Positions 1 through 11,783 are shown, numbered from the stretch's first letter. The stretch: DNA of 64,000 nt from Castor canadensis (GCF_047511655.1 NC_133392.1:20102001-20166000), one strand, 5' to 3'. A program made the numbers and translations. Notes: a model not told the origin generated them from the letters alone.

Positions 1-207
1 GAAAGTTTAAAACAGGAAATGAAAGTTATGAGTAAGTGAAAGTTCTGAAAAGAAGCAAAATCAAGGCTTTATTCTCTTTTTCCTTCTAGCAGAAAAGAAA
101 GGGATTTAATACTGAAAATATGTACTTATTCAATTGATATAAGACACGGGTCAAATTTTCATTGAATTCATTTTGTTGTAGTTCCAAGTTATTTAAAAAA
201 ATACCAT

Positions 208-535
208 AAGCTGAGTACTGGTGGCTCATGTTAAATCTTAGTTACTTGGAAGGTTGAGATCAAGAGGATGGTGGTTTGAGGCCAGCTTGGACAAAAAGTT
301 AGTGAGACACCAATTCAATCAATAACTGGGTGCAATGGATGCACCTGTCATCCCAGCTGAGGCAAGAAGTGTAAAATAGTGGGGGGGGGGTGGTCTAGGC
401 TAGCCTGGGCAAAAAGTGAGACCCTCACTCCAAAATAACCAGAGCATTTAAAAGGACTGGAGGCTTGGCTGAAATGGTAGAATGCCTATCTTACAAGTGT
501 AAAACCCTGATTCAAATCCCAGCAGCACTAACACA
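208..535 (+). repeat. Composite SINE: two B1-like units plus tRNA-like box
   Basis: Two diverged 7SL/B1-like monomers (each with a gcctgg/gcttgg segment and a gtgagac end) are followed by a linker containing ataaccagagc and a tRNA-like box (ggtagaatgcct, attcaaatcccagcagc). This three-part layout matches the lineage-specific composite SINE seen elsewhere in the window. No gene is seen around it. Confidence 0.75.
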
Positions 536-565
536 TACACACTCACACACACACTCACACTCTGG
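535..565. repeat. Short CA/CACACT simple repeat
   Basis: Run of acacacac/actcacac just downstream of the composite SINE, likely derived from its A-rich tail. Confidence 0.7.
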
Positions 566-1149
566 TTAAATGAATAACAAACTAGGAATATCAAAGGATT
601 TTATCCACGAAGATTTCTTTTTATTTTCTTAACTTGAATTTTTCATCTAAATTCGTCATTCTGATGGCATCAGTGAGGTTGATAACTATACATGAATTTG
701 CTATTCTTCCTATTCCTTTCATGAACAGATGTAAATGGAAGTACTGCATCTGATCAATTCCAGGAAATTAGGAAATACAAGGCCTTCCAAAAAAAAAAAA
801 AAAATCTTCGAACTTTCCTTTTCCTGCTACCTTCTGACATTTTCTGCCTGTGAGTTCCAAGAAAAGGTGGATTGAGAAATCCATGGGAAAATGTGATGGT
901 GAACTAATATTTACAGAAACAAGAGCAAGTATGCAAAACAGATTCTGTTCCCTTAAGATTATAAATATTTTCTGTGGACTCAAATTGCAATACACCTTTA
1001 CAATTTTACCAATCTTTACATTTACATGGAAACTGAATTTGTAACCTTAGTAGGAAAGGGTAAAAAGCTATAAATTGATGCAAAATTCATTAAGCTTTCA
1101 TTTGGAATAAGAGGTTATTGCCAACTCACCCCCTACCACCACCACTGCC

Positions 1150-1222
1150 CTGCGCTGGGGATGAAACCCATGGCCTTGCACGCACAAGGCAAGGGCTCCA
1201 CCACTGAGCTACAATCCCCAGC
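1150..1222 (-). repeat. ID-like SINE (tRNA-derived)
   Basis: Reverse complement of an ID box: ctggggatgaaacccatggc, then ccactgagctacaatcccca. The reverse reading gives the pol III A and B boxes of the tRNA-derived family. Confidence 0.8.
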
Positions 1223-1299
1223 CAAAGGTTTCTGTTTTTCTATGGTGTAATAACTAGTTTCTTCTTTTTTTTTAATACCTTGCTCAAGAAATAGAATAT

Positions 1300-1600
1300 A
1301 TTGTTACCCGCTTTAAAAGTTGAAAGACCATACTACTGGTAAATGTTACACGCATGAACCTTGAAAACATCAGGGAAACGCAAGAAGAAACAAAAGGCCA
1401 CATATTGTGTGATTCCATTCAAATAAAAGACCCGGAATAAGCAAATCCACAGAGAAAGTAGATTGGTGGTAACCAGTGCCTGAGGGCACAGAGGAAGGAG
1501 AGTGACAGCTCACGGCTGATTTGGGGATGATAAAAGTGGATGCGCAATTTTTGAATATGTTAAAAACACTGAGTCAAGAGAGTGACTATTATATCAATTA
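1300..1600 (+). repeat. Old L1 3'-end fragment
   Basis: Contains the pattern 'aaaaggccacatattgtgtg ... attccattcaaa ... ggttggtaacc'-type sequence typical of the 3' UTR of old mammalian L1 elements. It is diverged and no reading frame survives. The family call is from memory of the consensus. Confidence 0.5.
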
Positions 1601-1864
1601 TGTCTCAAAACAAAGAAACAGAGATAAATACATAATAGGACAGAGGTAAGTAGTACCAAAGAAGGAAGCAGTGTGTAGGCATTTGTGCCTCTGTGGAGAG
1701 GTTTCCTAAAGAGAAAGCAACATTGAGCCTGTTTTCAAAGGACCAGCATGAAGACAGGAAATAATGTGATGTGCTCTGGTCATTTGGGTATAGAGCTTGG
1801 GGCACAAACTTGCAAGTTGTTGTTCTTTGGGTTTTTTATTTGGTTGGTTGGTTGATTTGGTTGG

Positions 1865-1976
1865 TTTGGTTTGGTTTATTGAGACAGGGTCTCACTATAT
1901 AGCCCAGGCTGGCCTTGAACTTAAAATCCTTTGCCTCTCAAGTAAGTGCTGGGCTTACAGGTGTGTAACCTGGCAT
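1865..1976 (-). repeat. B1 SINE, reverse
   Basis: gagacagggtctcactatat, then cccaggctggccttgaac and gtgctgggcttacaggtgtg are the reversed B1 consensus. Confidence 0.85.
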
Positions 1977-1979
1977 TCA

Positions 1980-4430
1980 GGAGTTATTTTGTAAGTGAAA
2001 TTCATGTCTGACTGTGAGGCCCAATTCTCCAGGCTGCAGAAATACTACTCCTGGCATTTGTAGGTTTGTGAGATGTTCTGAGTTCCTAAGACTGAGGTCA
2101 GCCACTAGGCTCTGTGGAATCACACGGCAATGTTTTCCTCCCTGTCTTCGGCTCTTTTCTGCCTTTGTCCTGGAGTATTTATTGAGGCCAGGAGCCCAGG
2201 GCTGATGATTCTAAGTGCTTGATGCACTGTGGAAGCCGCTCTTCCCTGGGGCTTTGCTCATTCTACACAGCCTGCCAGGAAGCCATCCAAAGATGCAGCT
2301 GTAAGAGGAGGGGTCCCCATCTCCTACTGGGGGAGTTTTCTGGTATCTTAGCAGGCAATGCTGGGGAGCCTGCTCCCCACTGTGCGCCAGGGCAATTTGT
2401 TCATCTTGCTACCTCTGCTTATCTCCTCTGCAAATTCCCTAACTTGCCCTTGACCTTTGAGCAAGACCCAGACCCAGCAAGACTGCTTTAATGGGAAAAA
2501 GGAAATGGAGATATCACAGAGGGGGGAGGGCAGAAAAATTAATATTCCAAAATGCCCTGCCTTATAGGTGGCTACTGCATCTGATGTCATGGGACCAGAG
2601 GGTGACAGTGCCACTCAAGGATCCCTCTAAGGAGCACAGGCCCAAGACCACTCTGTCCTTGAGTTTTGTGACTCTCAGTAACTCAGTCTTGTAAGCTGGT
2701 GCAGCAGGTGTTGTCCCCTGTGCAGCATGCAGATCCCCAGGACCTCTGCCCACCTCTGATGGAGGCAGGGAATTGGGGGGATGTTTCTAAACTGCATCCA
2801 TGAAGTGGGGGGAAAGAAGGTGGGAGACAACGTGGGGATAAAGGTGGGAGATAGAAACTAGAATGTTTGGCTTCCAAGGTCCAAGAGACACCAGAGGACA
2901 GCCAGGAATGGCAGGAGGCTGAGCTGGCTTTGCCCTGGCCGGGGTGTATGGCTAGGGCCATTTAAAGGAGCTGTCAGCCTAGGGGACGGAGGACAAGACA
3001 CTGCAGGAGGCAGGTAGAGATGTGGGGTCAGAGGCGGAGCTTCCACAGGCAGAACAGAGGTAGAACAGATGCAGCTTGGGTGGAGTAAGGGTCCTGGGCC
3101 CACAGGGACTTCTAATTCCCACACACTTGCTCTGGAGCCCTGGGGTGAGCACAGAGGTGAGGAGTGCTGGGCCTGCTGGCCTGGAGGGAGAGGGGGTTGG
3201 GGGGGGCGGAGGGGGGAGGTTCACCAACTTGCCTTTGTGAGAAGGATGTTTATTTAAGGAAAATCACTGTTTACTCAAAGCTCTGTGCTGCGGCCCTTAG
3301 GGGTGGAATTACCAGTGAAAGCTGGGCTATTAATCAATTGTGGGGCCTGGTGACGGACCTGCTTCCCTTCCGGAGAGTGAGAGGGACAGAGGAGGGAGAG
3401 AGGAAGGGAGAGAGGGCTGGCCCTGGCCCCAGCCAGTGTGGGAATGACTCTGCTCCCAAGAGCAGGAAGGTCACAAGGGAAGTGGCCTTGAGGTGGCGCC
3501 AGGGGCAGGAGGAGAGAGGAGCAGAGGGTGGTGTTCCATGGCATAGCAGCCATGGGACAAAACCAGATGGGAATCACACTCTGTGATGCTTCCTGGACAA
3601 GGCCAGGTCGTTCAGGGAGGAAGGACAAACTTCCCGGAAGGACACCAGGAGGGAGAGCCTTGGGGAAAGGGACAGGGGCGGGGGCATGATGCTGGGGCCA
3701 TCGGGTCTCTCTAGACCATGGGGGATCTTTGACAAACCCTAAACAGAACATCCCTCAGCACTTGGGGATGTGCTCAGGGGCAAGTGCTGCAGGCCTGAGT
3801 TCTGCCTGAGGCCTCCGGCCCAATAGTGTGCCACAGACCCTTAGCCTTGGTTGGCCAGCCTGGTTGGGTATAGGGTAGGGTGTCTGCCTGTCCCATAGCA
3901 GAGCAGGCTGGGAAGGCAGGGCAGGTGCACTGACAGGAGGGCCTGCCCTGGAGAAGCCTCAGGACTGGAAAGACAGCTGACTTGGAAATAGTACGGATGG
4001 AGGAGTGCCATGCTCAAATGTACACATGGGCCTTGGGCAACCGAGGGCCCCTACCTTGAGATGGCCAGCAGAGGGTCTCCTTATAGTGGACTTGAGTCCA
4101 GGGAGAGCTGCTCTTGCTGGACAACTGGACTGTAGTTTAGAGACAACCACACTGCAAGAGCTCCAGGAGTGATGGGTGAGGAAATGCATGAGTGATCTCT
4201 ACACATGATGGCATCAGTAGTGCCTACTCACTATGGTATTGGTGAGAATGAACCACAGGTAAAGCACCGGGTCCAGGACCCACCAAATGCTCAGCAAATG
4301 GCACTGGTATTAGGATCATGAATACTTTTATTGCATCCGGGCCTTCTTACCTCATGCCTCCTCCCACCTCCACTTTCTTTAGAACTGCCAGTTACAGGAA
4401 CATCCAACTTGCCGTCCTGGATTCATAGGG
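1980..4430. other. Intergenic, repeat-poor and GC-richer block
   Basis: No gene, RNA gene or clear mobile element is recognised. Open frames here lack exon-like splice context and are treated as chance. The stretch has G-runs at 3184-3219 and a motif-rich piece at about 3249-3345; both are discussed as findings. Confidence 0.6.
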
Positions 4431-4439
4431 CATAAACAC

Positions 4440-4590
4440 CACTTTTTTAGCTATGTGATCTTGGGCTACTTACTTAACCTCTCTGAGCCTCACTTTCCTC
4501 ATTTGCAAAATGAATGCTCATGGTATCTTATGGTATTGTGAGCAGGAAATGGGTTGACATGGGTGAATTGCTCAGTCCAGCATAAATGTT
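4440..4590 (+). repeat. MIR SINE fragment
   Basis: ctatgtgatcttgggctact, then cttaacctctctgagcctca and cctcatttgcaaaatg are the MIR core on the forward strand. Confidence 0.8.
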
Positions 4591-5605
4591 GAATGAAGCT
4601 TACTTACTCCTGCAGAGTTTGGAGTTAATCGTGCTCTTTTCTGAGGTGTGGTTGCCCCTCTGCAGATCAGTGGGACCTGGACAGTTGCATGCCGCTGAGA
4701 GGTATAGGGGCGGTAGCACAAGCCCTCAGAGCTTAAAGGGAAGAAGAGACTTGTATCTGCCCTCCCATGGCCAGGTCTGACACCCCCAACCCTGCAGCCT
4801 CCTTGGAAGAGCTCTTATCTCCTCCTTGAATAAGGTGGATTTTCAGCCAGGCCTCTACAGATAACAACCGCCCTGGGGATGTTTCCTGTCCCATTAAGCT
4901 ATCCCATTCTAAGAACAGAAAAAGGCAATTAAAAAACCTACCTGACTCCTCTGTGCTATCTTAAAAAATGTGACCTTCTCAAAATGGGTTAAACACGTGG
5001 CAAGGTGTCCTTCAGAGGCAAAGAGCCTGGGAGGCTGATTTTAAGGGCAGGGACACTTTTCCAGATGCCTTTGTGGTGAGGGTGAGTTGGCAAGCAGTGG
5101 TGGGAGGTGGGTGGAGGAAGAAGAGCTTCTTGTGTGTGTTGGGGGGTGAGTAGCTTGGAGTGATTTTCTAGAAGGGCTTGGCAGAATGAAGCTGCCCTGG
5201 GGGTTCCATGCATGCCCTTTCTTGCCCTCTTCAACTACCAGAGTGGCGATGCTGTGTCACATCCCTATGTAGGACCTGCATGTGGCTGGCTTCCCTTTTT
5301 CCACCTTCCTTTAGCCATGTTGATGGAAGGCCTGCTTCGCCAGCTTTGGGAACCCAGGGTGTCTGGATAGGCCTGGCCACAGGTCATTACAATTTACATG
5401 GGTGTTTGTCGTGATAACCTTGGACCCTCATCACCTCTCTGTGGGAACCCTTCCTGGTCTGGGTTCTGCTTGCATGCCAGCATCCAGGTCCCGATCTCAC
5501 CAGCATCCCCAACTCCAGTTGGCTGAAATGTTGGAAGTTTCCCCACATTCTCTCTCATGTCCAGCTTCTGTGTGACCAGTCCCTTTGCAATGAATATCTT
5601 CTATC
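4591..5605. other. Intergenic, no gene seen
   Basis: No gene recognised. The part after about 5490 reads weakly like an L2 LINE fragment, continuing past the SINE at 5615-5825 with 'ccaggccaaatgtcactatc'. Confidence 0.45.
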
Positions 5606-5834
5606 CTGTCTGCTCCTTTTTTTTTTTTTTTTTTTTTTGGTAGTGGGGTTTGAACTCAGGGCCTACACCTTGAGCCACTCCACCAGCCCTTTTTTGTGAT
5701 GGGTTTTTTTTTTTGAGATAGGTTCTCATGAATTATTTGCCCTGGGATGGCTTCAAACTGCGATCTTCCTGATCTCTACCTCCTGAATAGTTAGGATTAC
5801 AAGTATGAACCACTGGCGCCTGGCTCTGTCTGCT
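5606..5834 (-). repeat. Composite rodent SINE with target-site duplication
   Basis: A poly-T start is followed by the reversed tRNA-like box (ggggtttgaactcagggcct ... gagccactccaccagccc), the linker ttttttgtgatgggttt, and a reversed B1-like unit ending in ggattacaagtatgaaccac. The direct repeat ctgtctgct flanks it at 5606-5614 and 5826-5834, so this is one retroposition event of the complete composite (body 5615-5825). Confidence 0.9.
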
Positions 5835-6890
5835 TCTCATTCTACAAGACCCAGGCCAAATGTCACTATCTCTGAGGGCTCTTCCTGTCCCCAGCTGATT
5901 GGCATTTCCTCTTCTGTGTCCCCAGAACCCTCCTTCTTCAGCACCCTGATAATAGAAAAGATCTGATTTCTCCTCCAAAACCAAGTCCTGAATAAGGACT
6001 TAGGTACAAGGGATTTAAGTGGAGGCTGATCCTAGGAGTAGGGGCCAGGAAACAGGAAAGGAGAAGCCCACAGAAGGGTGAGTCATCAAGACAGCCCCTC
6101 TGGGAAATGGAGAGGAGCACCTGTAAGTCATCCTGGGAGAGGGAAGCTGCTGCATTTACCTGCAGGCTCCAGCCCCATTGGCAGTGGGCTGCCCTTGGGG
6201 GATGGACGTCGGCACACTGCCGGCTTGCCCTTGTACATCCTGCAGGCCCTGCAGAGTGGGAGGCAGCCCTGCAACAGGAACTAGACAGGCCAGATGGGGT
6301 TCTGTGGCTGGAAGCAGAGTGGACCCAAAGGCTGGAGGGATGCCCCAGAGGCATCCCTCAAATCCCTGGAGGATGGGAACTGTGCTCTCCTTTGAGTTCC
6401 TGGCAAGTGCTTAGTAGATGTTGAGTGACCAGAAACTAAGCAACAAAGAGCTTAAGTGACCTAACTCCAGACTCCTGACCCTCCCTTCCAGGGGACTTAG
6501 GGGATTTCCTCTCTTGGACCCCACTTCCTCTGGCTGCCTCGCAGCTTAGACTGTCTTCAGAAACTGGGTCCTGCTGAGTGAAAGGATGGGAGACTGGCCA
6601 GGTATCAGACAGTCAGGAGCATGAGTCACCTCACGCCAGACACTGTGAGGGCAGCCGCTGACCCCAGCCAGCGTCTCTGCTGCAGTCCTGGAGCACGCAC
6701 TGCCTGCCTTTCCCTTCCCTTCGTCCTTTATTCTGTCCAGCCACATCTCTACCTGTGGAAGAAGAGAATTTGTGTCTCCTTACAGAAACCAGAAGCCAGG
6801 AGCAGGTGGGGGCAGCATTTAGGGGTGGATACAGGGCTGATGGGCCATTTGCAGGTTCTTTGAACCCCTATCACCCTAGTGCATATCAGT
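5835..6890. other. Intergenic, no gene seen
   Basis: Mostly unique sequence with CA/TG-rich mutation patterns. Overlapping short frames around 6078-6424 exist in several phases and have no splice context or recognisable protein, so no gene is called. Confidence 0.5.
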
Positions 6891-6892
6891 TG

Positions 6893-6965
6893 TCATAATG
6901 ATAACAGAATTTATTGAGTCCTTACTGTGTGCCGGGGAAAAGCTAGAGTTTATAGGTAATGTCGC
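6893..6965 (-). repeat. MIR SINE fragment, reverse
   Basis: atttattgagtccttactgt followed by gtgccgggg is the reversed 3' end of MIR. Confidence 0.65.
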
Positions 6966-7196
6966 ATTAGACCTCCAAAAAAATCCGCTGGGATGAGAGA
7001 TTGCCACCCAAGAAGTTTTCAAAGACAGTTGAACCTAAGCTGCCTTTGGGCGCAGGATTTTGTGTCCTTCTCCATTTCCTATTGAGATAAGACTCTCTGT
7101 TCCTTAAGAGGTCTTCATAGCTAAACCAAAATGTTGCCAAAGTAAAGGGCTTTCTCACCGAGAAAAGACTTAAGAGATGACATGTAAGAACCTGTG

Positions 7197-7402
7197 GAGC
7201 TGGGTGTGGTGGTGGATGCCTATAATCGCAGCACTTGGGGACTGAGGCAGGAGGATGGTAAGTTCAAGGCCAGCCTGAGCTATATAGTGAGACCTGTCTC
7301 AAAAAAACAAAAAAGCTGAGATGTAACTCAGTGGTAGAGTGCTTGTCTAACATGTGCAAGGCCCTGGGTTCAATCCCCAGCACTGGAAGAGAAAAAAAAG
7401 AG
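7197..7402 (+). repeat. B1-ID dimer SINE
   Basis: A complete B1 unit (gctgggtgtggtggtggatg ... gtgagacctgtctc, A-rich linker) is joined to an ID box (atgtaactcagtggtagagt ... gggttcaatccccagcactg) and an A-rich tail. A clear example of the B1-ID dimer class found in squirrel-related rodents and their allies. Confidence 0.9.
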
Positions 7403-7539
7403 AGCTCTTTTATCCACTTGAAGGATCAAAGACCTTCATTTCCCCTTCCCTCCAGGGGACTAAGGTCTGCTCTTAGTGCCAGCTCTATTGGTGACTGGAT
7501 TTGTGATTGTGGCTTTAGCTCCTAAGTCCCTCCTACAAG

Positions 7540-7745
7540 GTTGGCACACCTACCTCTCACTGAGTTTGTGCAGAGTGCAAGTCTCTGTGTGAAGCACTTG
7601 ATGTGCATTCTTTTATGGAAGTACCTCATAAGGTGGGTCTTATTATTCTCACTTGCAGATGAGAAAACCAAGGCTCAAACAGGCTTCCCAAGTTCATGTT
7701 CCTGGCATGCAATGAAGCCAAGATTCAAACCCAGAATAGAGAGAA
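7540..7745 (-). repeat. MIR SINE, reverse, nearly full length
   Basis: cacttgatgtgcattctttt, ttattattctcacttgcaga and agatgagaaaaccaaggctc, ending at gattcaaacccaga, follow the reversed MIR consensus over about 200 bp. Confidence 0.8.
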
Positions 7746-7882
7746 GAGAAGCCTGAGGGTCTGGGTAGCAGAAACTACTGCAAAGGTTCTTCAGGGCATG
7801 AATGTGAGTGGATATGATTCAGCCCCAGATGATTTGCTTTAAAGACTTCCCTTTTTGTGTGGTTTTATTTATTGTTTATTTA

Positions 7883-8098
7883 TTTTGGCAACACTGGGAT
7901 TTGAACTGAGGGCCTCACTTGCTAGGCAGGTGCTTTTACTCCTTGAGCCACTCCACCAGCTTTTTTTTTTTTTTGTGATGGGTTTTTCAAGGTAGGGTCT
8001 TGAGAACTGTTCCCTGGGCCAGGCTTTGAACCATCCTCCTCCTGATCTCTGCCTCCTGAGAAGCTAGGATTACAGGCGTGAGCCACTTGCGGCCAGCC
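7883..8098 (-). repeat. Composite rodent SINE, reverse
   Basis: Reversed tRNA-like box (actgggatttgaactgaggg ... gagccactccaccagc), T-rich linker with gtgatgggttttt, then reversed B1-like unit ending gattacaggcgtgagccact. Confidence 0.9.
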
Positions 8099-8330
8099 TA
8101 TTTATTTATTTTGAGGTGGAGTCTCACTGTGTTGTGCAGGCTGTGTCCAACTCCTGGGTTAAAGCTGTCACTCTGCCTCAGCCTCTATGTAACTGGGGCT
8201 ACAGGTGTGACCCACTGCACTTGCCCTGTAGCTTTTAAATGTTACTTTATATTGAAATAAGCTTTTACCATGTATTCAGGCTGGCTTTGAATTTTCAAAA
8301 TCCTTTTGCCTCAGCTTCCAAGTGCAGATG
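8099..8330 (-). repeat. Two B1-like SINE pieces, reverse
   Basis: gagtctcactgtgttgtgca ... ggggctacaggtgtgaccca is one reversed B1-like unit. ttcaggctggctttgaattt ... gcctcagcttccaagtgc is a second, shorter piece. Together with 7883-8098 they form a small SINE cluster. Confidence 0.7.
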
Positions 8331-8559
8331 CCTCTCTTCTAAATACTGTTTAGATTGTGATAGTGTGTACATAATAAAGCATTTATTGTTTTAACTAGTC
8401 AGTGGCATTAAGAATAATCCCAGTGTGGGACAGCCATGACCACTGTTTGTTTCATTTCCAGAAGGTTTTCCTCATCCCCAGCTGATCCTCTGTACCCATT
8501 AATACGAGCTCCCTGCTTCCCCTTCCATCCAGCCCCAGGTAGCCAGGTTTCTACCTTCC

Positions 8560-8910
8560 AGCTCTGTGAATTTCACTCTTCTTGATACCTCATATAAGAA
8601 TTTTATTTGTCCTTTTGTGACTATCTTGTTTCTCTTAGCATGTTTCCAAGGGTTATCCACCTAGTAGCATGTACCAGAATTTCCTTGCTTTCTTAATGCT
8701 GAATAATATTCTATTACATGTATACAGCACACTTTATTTATTCAGCTGTTAGAAGACATTTGGGGTGTTTCCACCTTTTGACTGTTGTGAATAACGTTGC
8801 TATGATATATATAAAAAAAATCTGTTCCAGTTCCTCCTTTCAATTCTTTTGTGGATATACCTAGAAGTGGAATTGCTGGGTCATATTTTAAATGACTGTC
8901 TCTCCACGTA
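8560..8910 (-). repeat. L1 fragment, reverse
   Basis: gctgaataatattctattac, gtttccaccttttgactgtt and cctagaagtggaattgctgg are the reversed classic L1 ORF2/3' sequence. Read in reverse it encodes an ORF2-like YDPAIPLLGIS-type peptide, so a short frame here is L1-derived and not a host gene. Confidence 0.85.
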
Positions 8911-9517
8911 AGATGCAAATCTAGGAAGAGAGTTTTATGTTCCTTATTCAAATAATGTGACCGCCCTTTGGCCAGGAAAGGGTGGGGTACCCTGGTGGAT
9001 AGTTCTCCAAGACAATCCAATGGAGGAAGGGTGTTCCTCAAAGAAAAAATGGGGTGCTGTCATGAGCAGAAGTGTTGGTGGTTGAGGGTAGTCTGAAACC
9101 AGACATTAACTGCCTCTGTAAAATTGGGGATAATGGTTCAAGTCTTCATGCCATGAATTTTACAGGTCCCATGTAGCTGTGTGCAAGCAGGACTTTGAAA
9201 AATGTGACATATCTTCAAAGAGCTGGCCCTCGTGAGACTGTAGAACGTTAACTGGGAGAAAGGAGCGGCGTGGTGCCAGTTGCAGCTAGATCTCCCTCTG
9301 AAATTCATGAACAGGCAAACTGAGATGGTTACCATCTATAAGCCAGGTCTTTGCATTTCCAGAGTAAAACCTCTGCCTTCAAGAAGCAAATAGCCTAGGG
9401 ACAGAGATAAATGAGTAGCTATTTCTGTAACAGTGAAGTGTGCTGGTTTGTAGAACACAGGCAAACACAAGGCATTCTGGTGCTGTAGAGGAGGGAGAGG
9501 GAGGCCTTGGTCACTTG
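8911..9517. other. Intergenic, no gene seen
   Basis: Unique sequence; nothing recognisable as a gene, RNA or repeat. Confidence 0.45.
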
Positions 9518-9601
9518 TTTGTTTTTACCGTACTGGGGAATGAACCCAGGGCCTCCAGCATGCTAGGCAAGCACTCTACTGCTTGAGCCATGCCCCAGCC
9601 T
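9518..9601 (-). repeat. ID-like SINE, reverse
   Basis: gtactggggaatgaacccag, then gctaggcaagcactctactg and cttgagccatgccccagcc. Confidence 0.85.
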
Positions 9602-10100
9602 TCTCATTCATTTATTCAGCAAGTATCCAGTGAGGGACTGCTATGTGCTTGGTGCTGGGGATGGTAAAGGTGCAGGTTAGACAGCAAGCGCTCAGAAGGC
9701 CGCAACTGCTTTGGTCATGGCAAGTCTTCTGCACTAGGAAAATCCATCAGTATGGCTGTAATTACATTTCCTGTCGTTGGAGGCGTGTGAGACTCATCCT
9801 CATTGCTCACCCCGAAGCATTGGGCTTTACAGATTATACCTTCGATTTGATGACGAAGCATGATTGCTTTCATGCTCACAAATTGAATGACACTCTCAAT
9901 TTGGCCTATGAACTGCTCAAGAGTCAGGGCACCATCATATTTCTTCATCCATCCACCCCTCTGCCTGTGGGTCCATCCATTTGTTTTCTCACTGTATACT
10001 TACATAAGCAGTATGTCCTGGACATAAAGGGTACAGGGGCAAACAAGATGTCCTTCAAGGTGACTGTGGCCTGGAGAGGAATTCAGTAAGTGATCATGCA
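9602..10100. other. L2-like flanks around a unique motif-rich block
   Basis: 9602-9695 reads like the reversed 3' end of L2 (tgctatgtgcttggtgctgg). 9700-9955 is high-complexity unique sequence that fits no repeat I know. An open frame crosses it, but it also covers the L2-like flank and has no recognisable protein, so I do not call a gene. See findings. Confidence 0.4.
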
Positions 10101-10604
10101 GGCAGCAGGGAGTTTCTAGGTAAAGTCAAATGAGTTTCTATTTCCCCTTCGCACCACTTACACTTCTCTCCTTGACCACAGGGGGTTTCTCTGAAAGGGC
10201 AGCTGTCTTTAGGGACAGTTCCTGCTTTGTGGATGTGAGTCAGCCCTGAAGACTGGCAGCAATGACACAGCCCCTGGATTCTCCCGGGAACTGCTCCACG
10301 CCACTTCCTTGAGATGCAGAGGGAGCATGAGAAGAAAACACCAACGCAGCCTTTCTTTCAAGGAGAAACACCTTTGTCCACAAGAGCAGGCCTGAGATAT
10401 TTGCTGCCCCCAAGGGTTTGTAGAGTGCTCAATAAAATGCAAACAAAACAAAACAAAAAATAAGTATCTTTCTTCGTGAATGCTTTTCAAGAGTGGCCTC
10501 CTTTTTCTCCCCATACAGAAATAAATTCAAATATGCTGAATGGATGTTCAAGTGGAGACCAAGAGAACATGGGCGGATCAGGTGGCAGGCAATATTAGAA
10601 TTTT

Positions 10605-10770
10605 TCATCTTTGTTTAGTCAGCTCTGAGCTAAGCACATTCCATGCAGGCTCACAATTGGTCCCCATCACAGCCTGGTCACAGAGGAGGACACTGAGCCT
10701 CAGAGATGATAAGGAATTTCTCAAGGTAAAATAACTGGCAGGTGCAGAGTCGGAATCTGCCTCCCAGAAC
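10605..10770 (-). repeat. MIR SINE fragment, reverse
   Basis: tgagctaagcacattccatg, aggacactgagcctcagaga and ggcaggtgcagagtcggaat follow reversed MIR. Confidence 0.7.
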
Positions 10771-11588
10771 CTGTGACCTTAACTACCCACCACTCTGCCT
10801 ATAAGACCATCTGCGGGTGCTCAGCTTTGCATTGGTGAGGTTAGGGCTTGTAACTGACAGGTCTTCCCTGCCTACTGCTGTATGTAGCTGGTGTCACTTG
10901 GTCTTCACACACAGCATTCACTGTGTCTACAGCTATGGAGCCAATGGCAGAATTGGGGTTGCCAATACCCAGAGGAGTTTGTGATGAATCATACTTCATA
11001 CTCCCTTGCAGTTATGGGCTGATATGGTTCTAAAACCCAGGGAAAGCCATCACCTCATTTTTCCTTAAAAAAAAAAAATCCTAGGAGCTATAAAAGGTCA
11101 AGAGAACCAACATCATTGCACCAAAAGGGAAACCGAGGCACAGAGAGTACGGCTGACTTGCTGTAGGCCACACAATTTAGCAGGCTTTGTAGCAGATTTT
11201 ACATCTGAGTTCTTTCCATCTGAGGCTTTTCTTGCAGAAACCAAATCTCTCTTCATTTACCTCTTCTTAGAGGTTTCTTTGCCAAGGTCTAGAAGTTCAG
11301 TAAACAAAGAAAGTACTAATGACAATTATGATAACTGCTAACTACTTACTGCTTCAGTTATTAGCTAGCAAAATATGAATGCAGTGCTTATTGTATGTTG
11401 ACATAGCATCAACACGTGCACTACAGAAGAGCGCTGCTTCTTCCAAGGATTTCTGGAGTTGAATGAGTTTCAAAGCCATAGTACTCCAGGACAGAATTTC
11501 AGGGGTCGATAGGACAGGTAATTTTAAGCCAGAGGTCATCACCTTCTGTAAGGATATATCCCAGACTTCTGGATAGACCCAGAAGGAA
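10771..11588. other. Intergenic, no gene; includes a MIR piece
   Basis: Unique sequence with a reversed MIR-like piece at about 11115-11225 (gggaaaccgaggcacagaga ... ggccacacaatttagcag). No gene recognised. Confidence 0.5.
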
Positions 11589-11783
11589 CTTTTTTTTTTT
11601 TGTGGTACTGGGGCTTGAACTCAGGACCTATACCTTAAGCCACTCCACCAGTCCCTTTTTTGTGATGGGTTTTTTCAAGATAGGGTCTCACAAACTGTTT
11701 GCTTGGGCTGGTTTTGAACCACGGTCTTCCTGATCTGTCTCCCAAGTAGCTAGGATTATAGATGTGAGCCACCAGCATCTGCC
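11589..11783 (-). repeat. Composite rodent SINE, reverse
   Basis: Poly-T, then ggggcttgaactcaggacct ... gccactccaccagtcc, linker gtgatgggttttttc, and reversed B1-like unit ending ggattatagatgtgagccac. Confidence 0.9.

Noticed and set aside
3164-3751. Overlapping 140- and 158-codon frames on opposite strands
   Set aside because: GC-rich sequence gives long chance frames; low-complexity Pro/Ser/Gly content, no splice context.
9643-10089. 148-codon open frame, considered as a processed pseudogene
   Set aside because: No known protein is recognised, there is no poly-A tail, and it spans an L2-like flank; kept only as a possible non-coding element.
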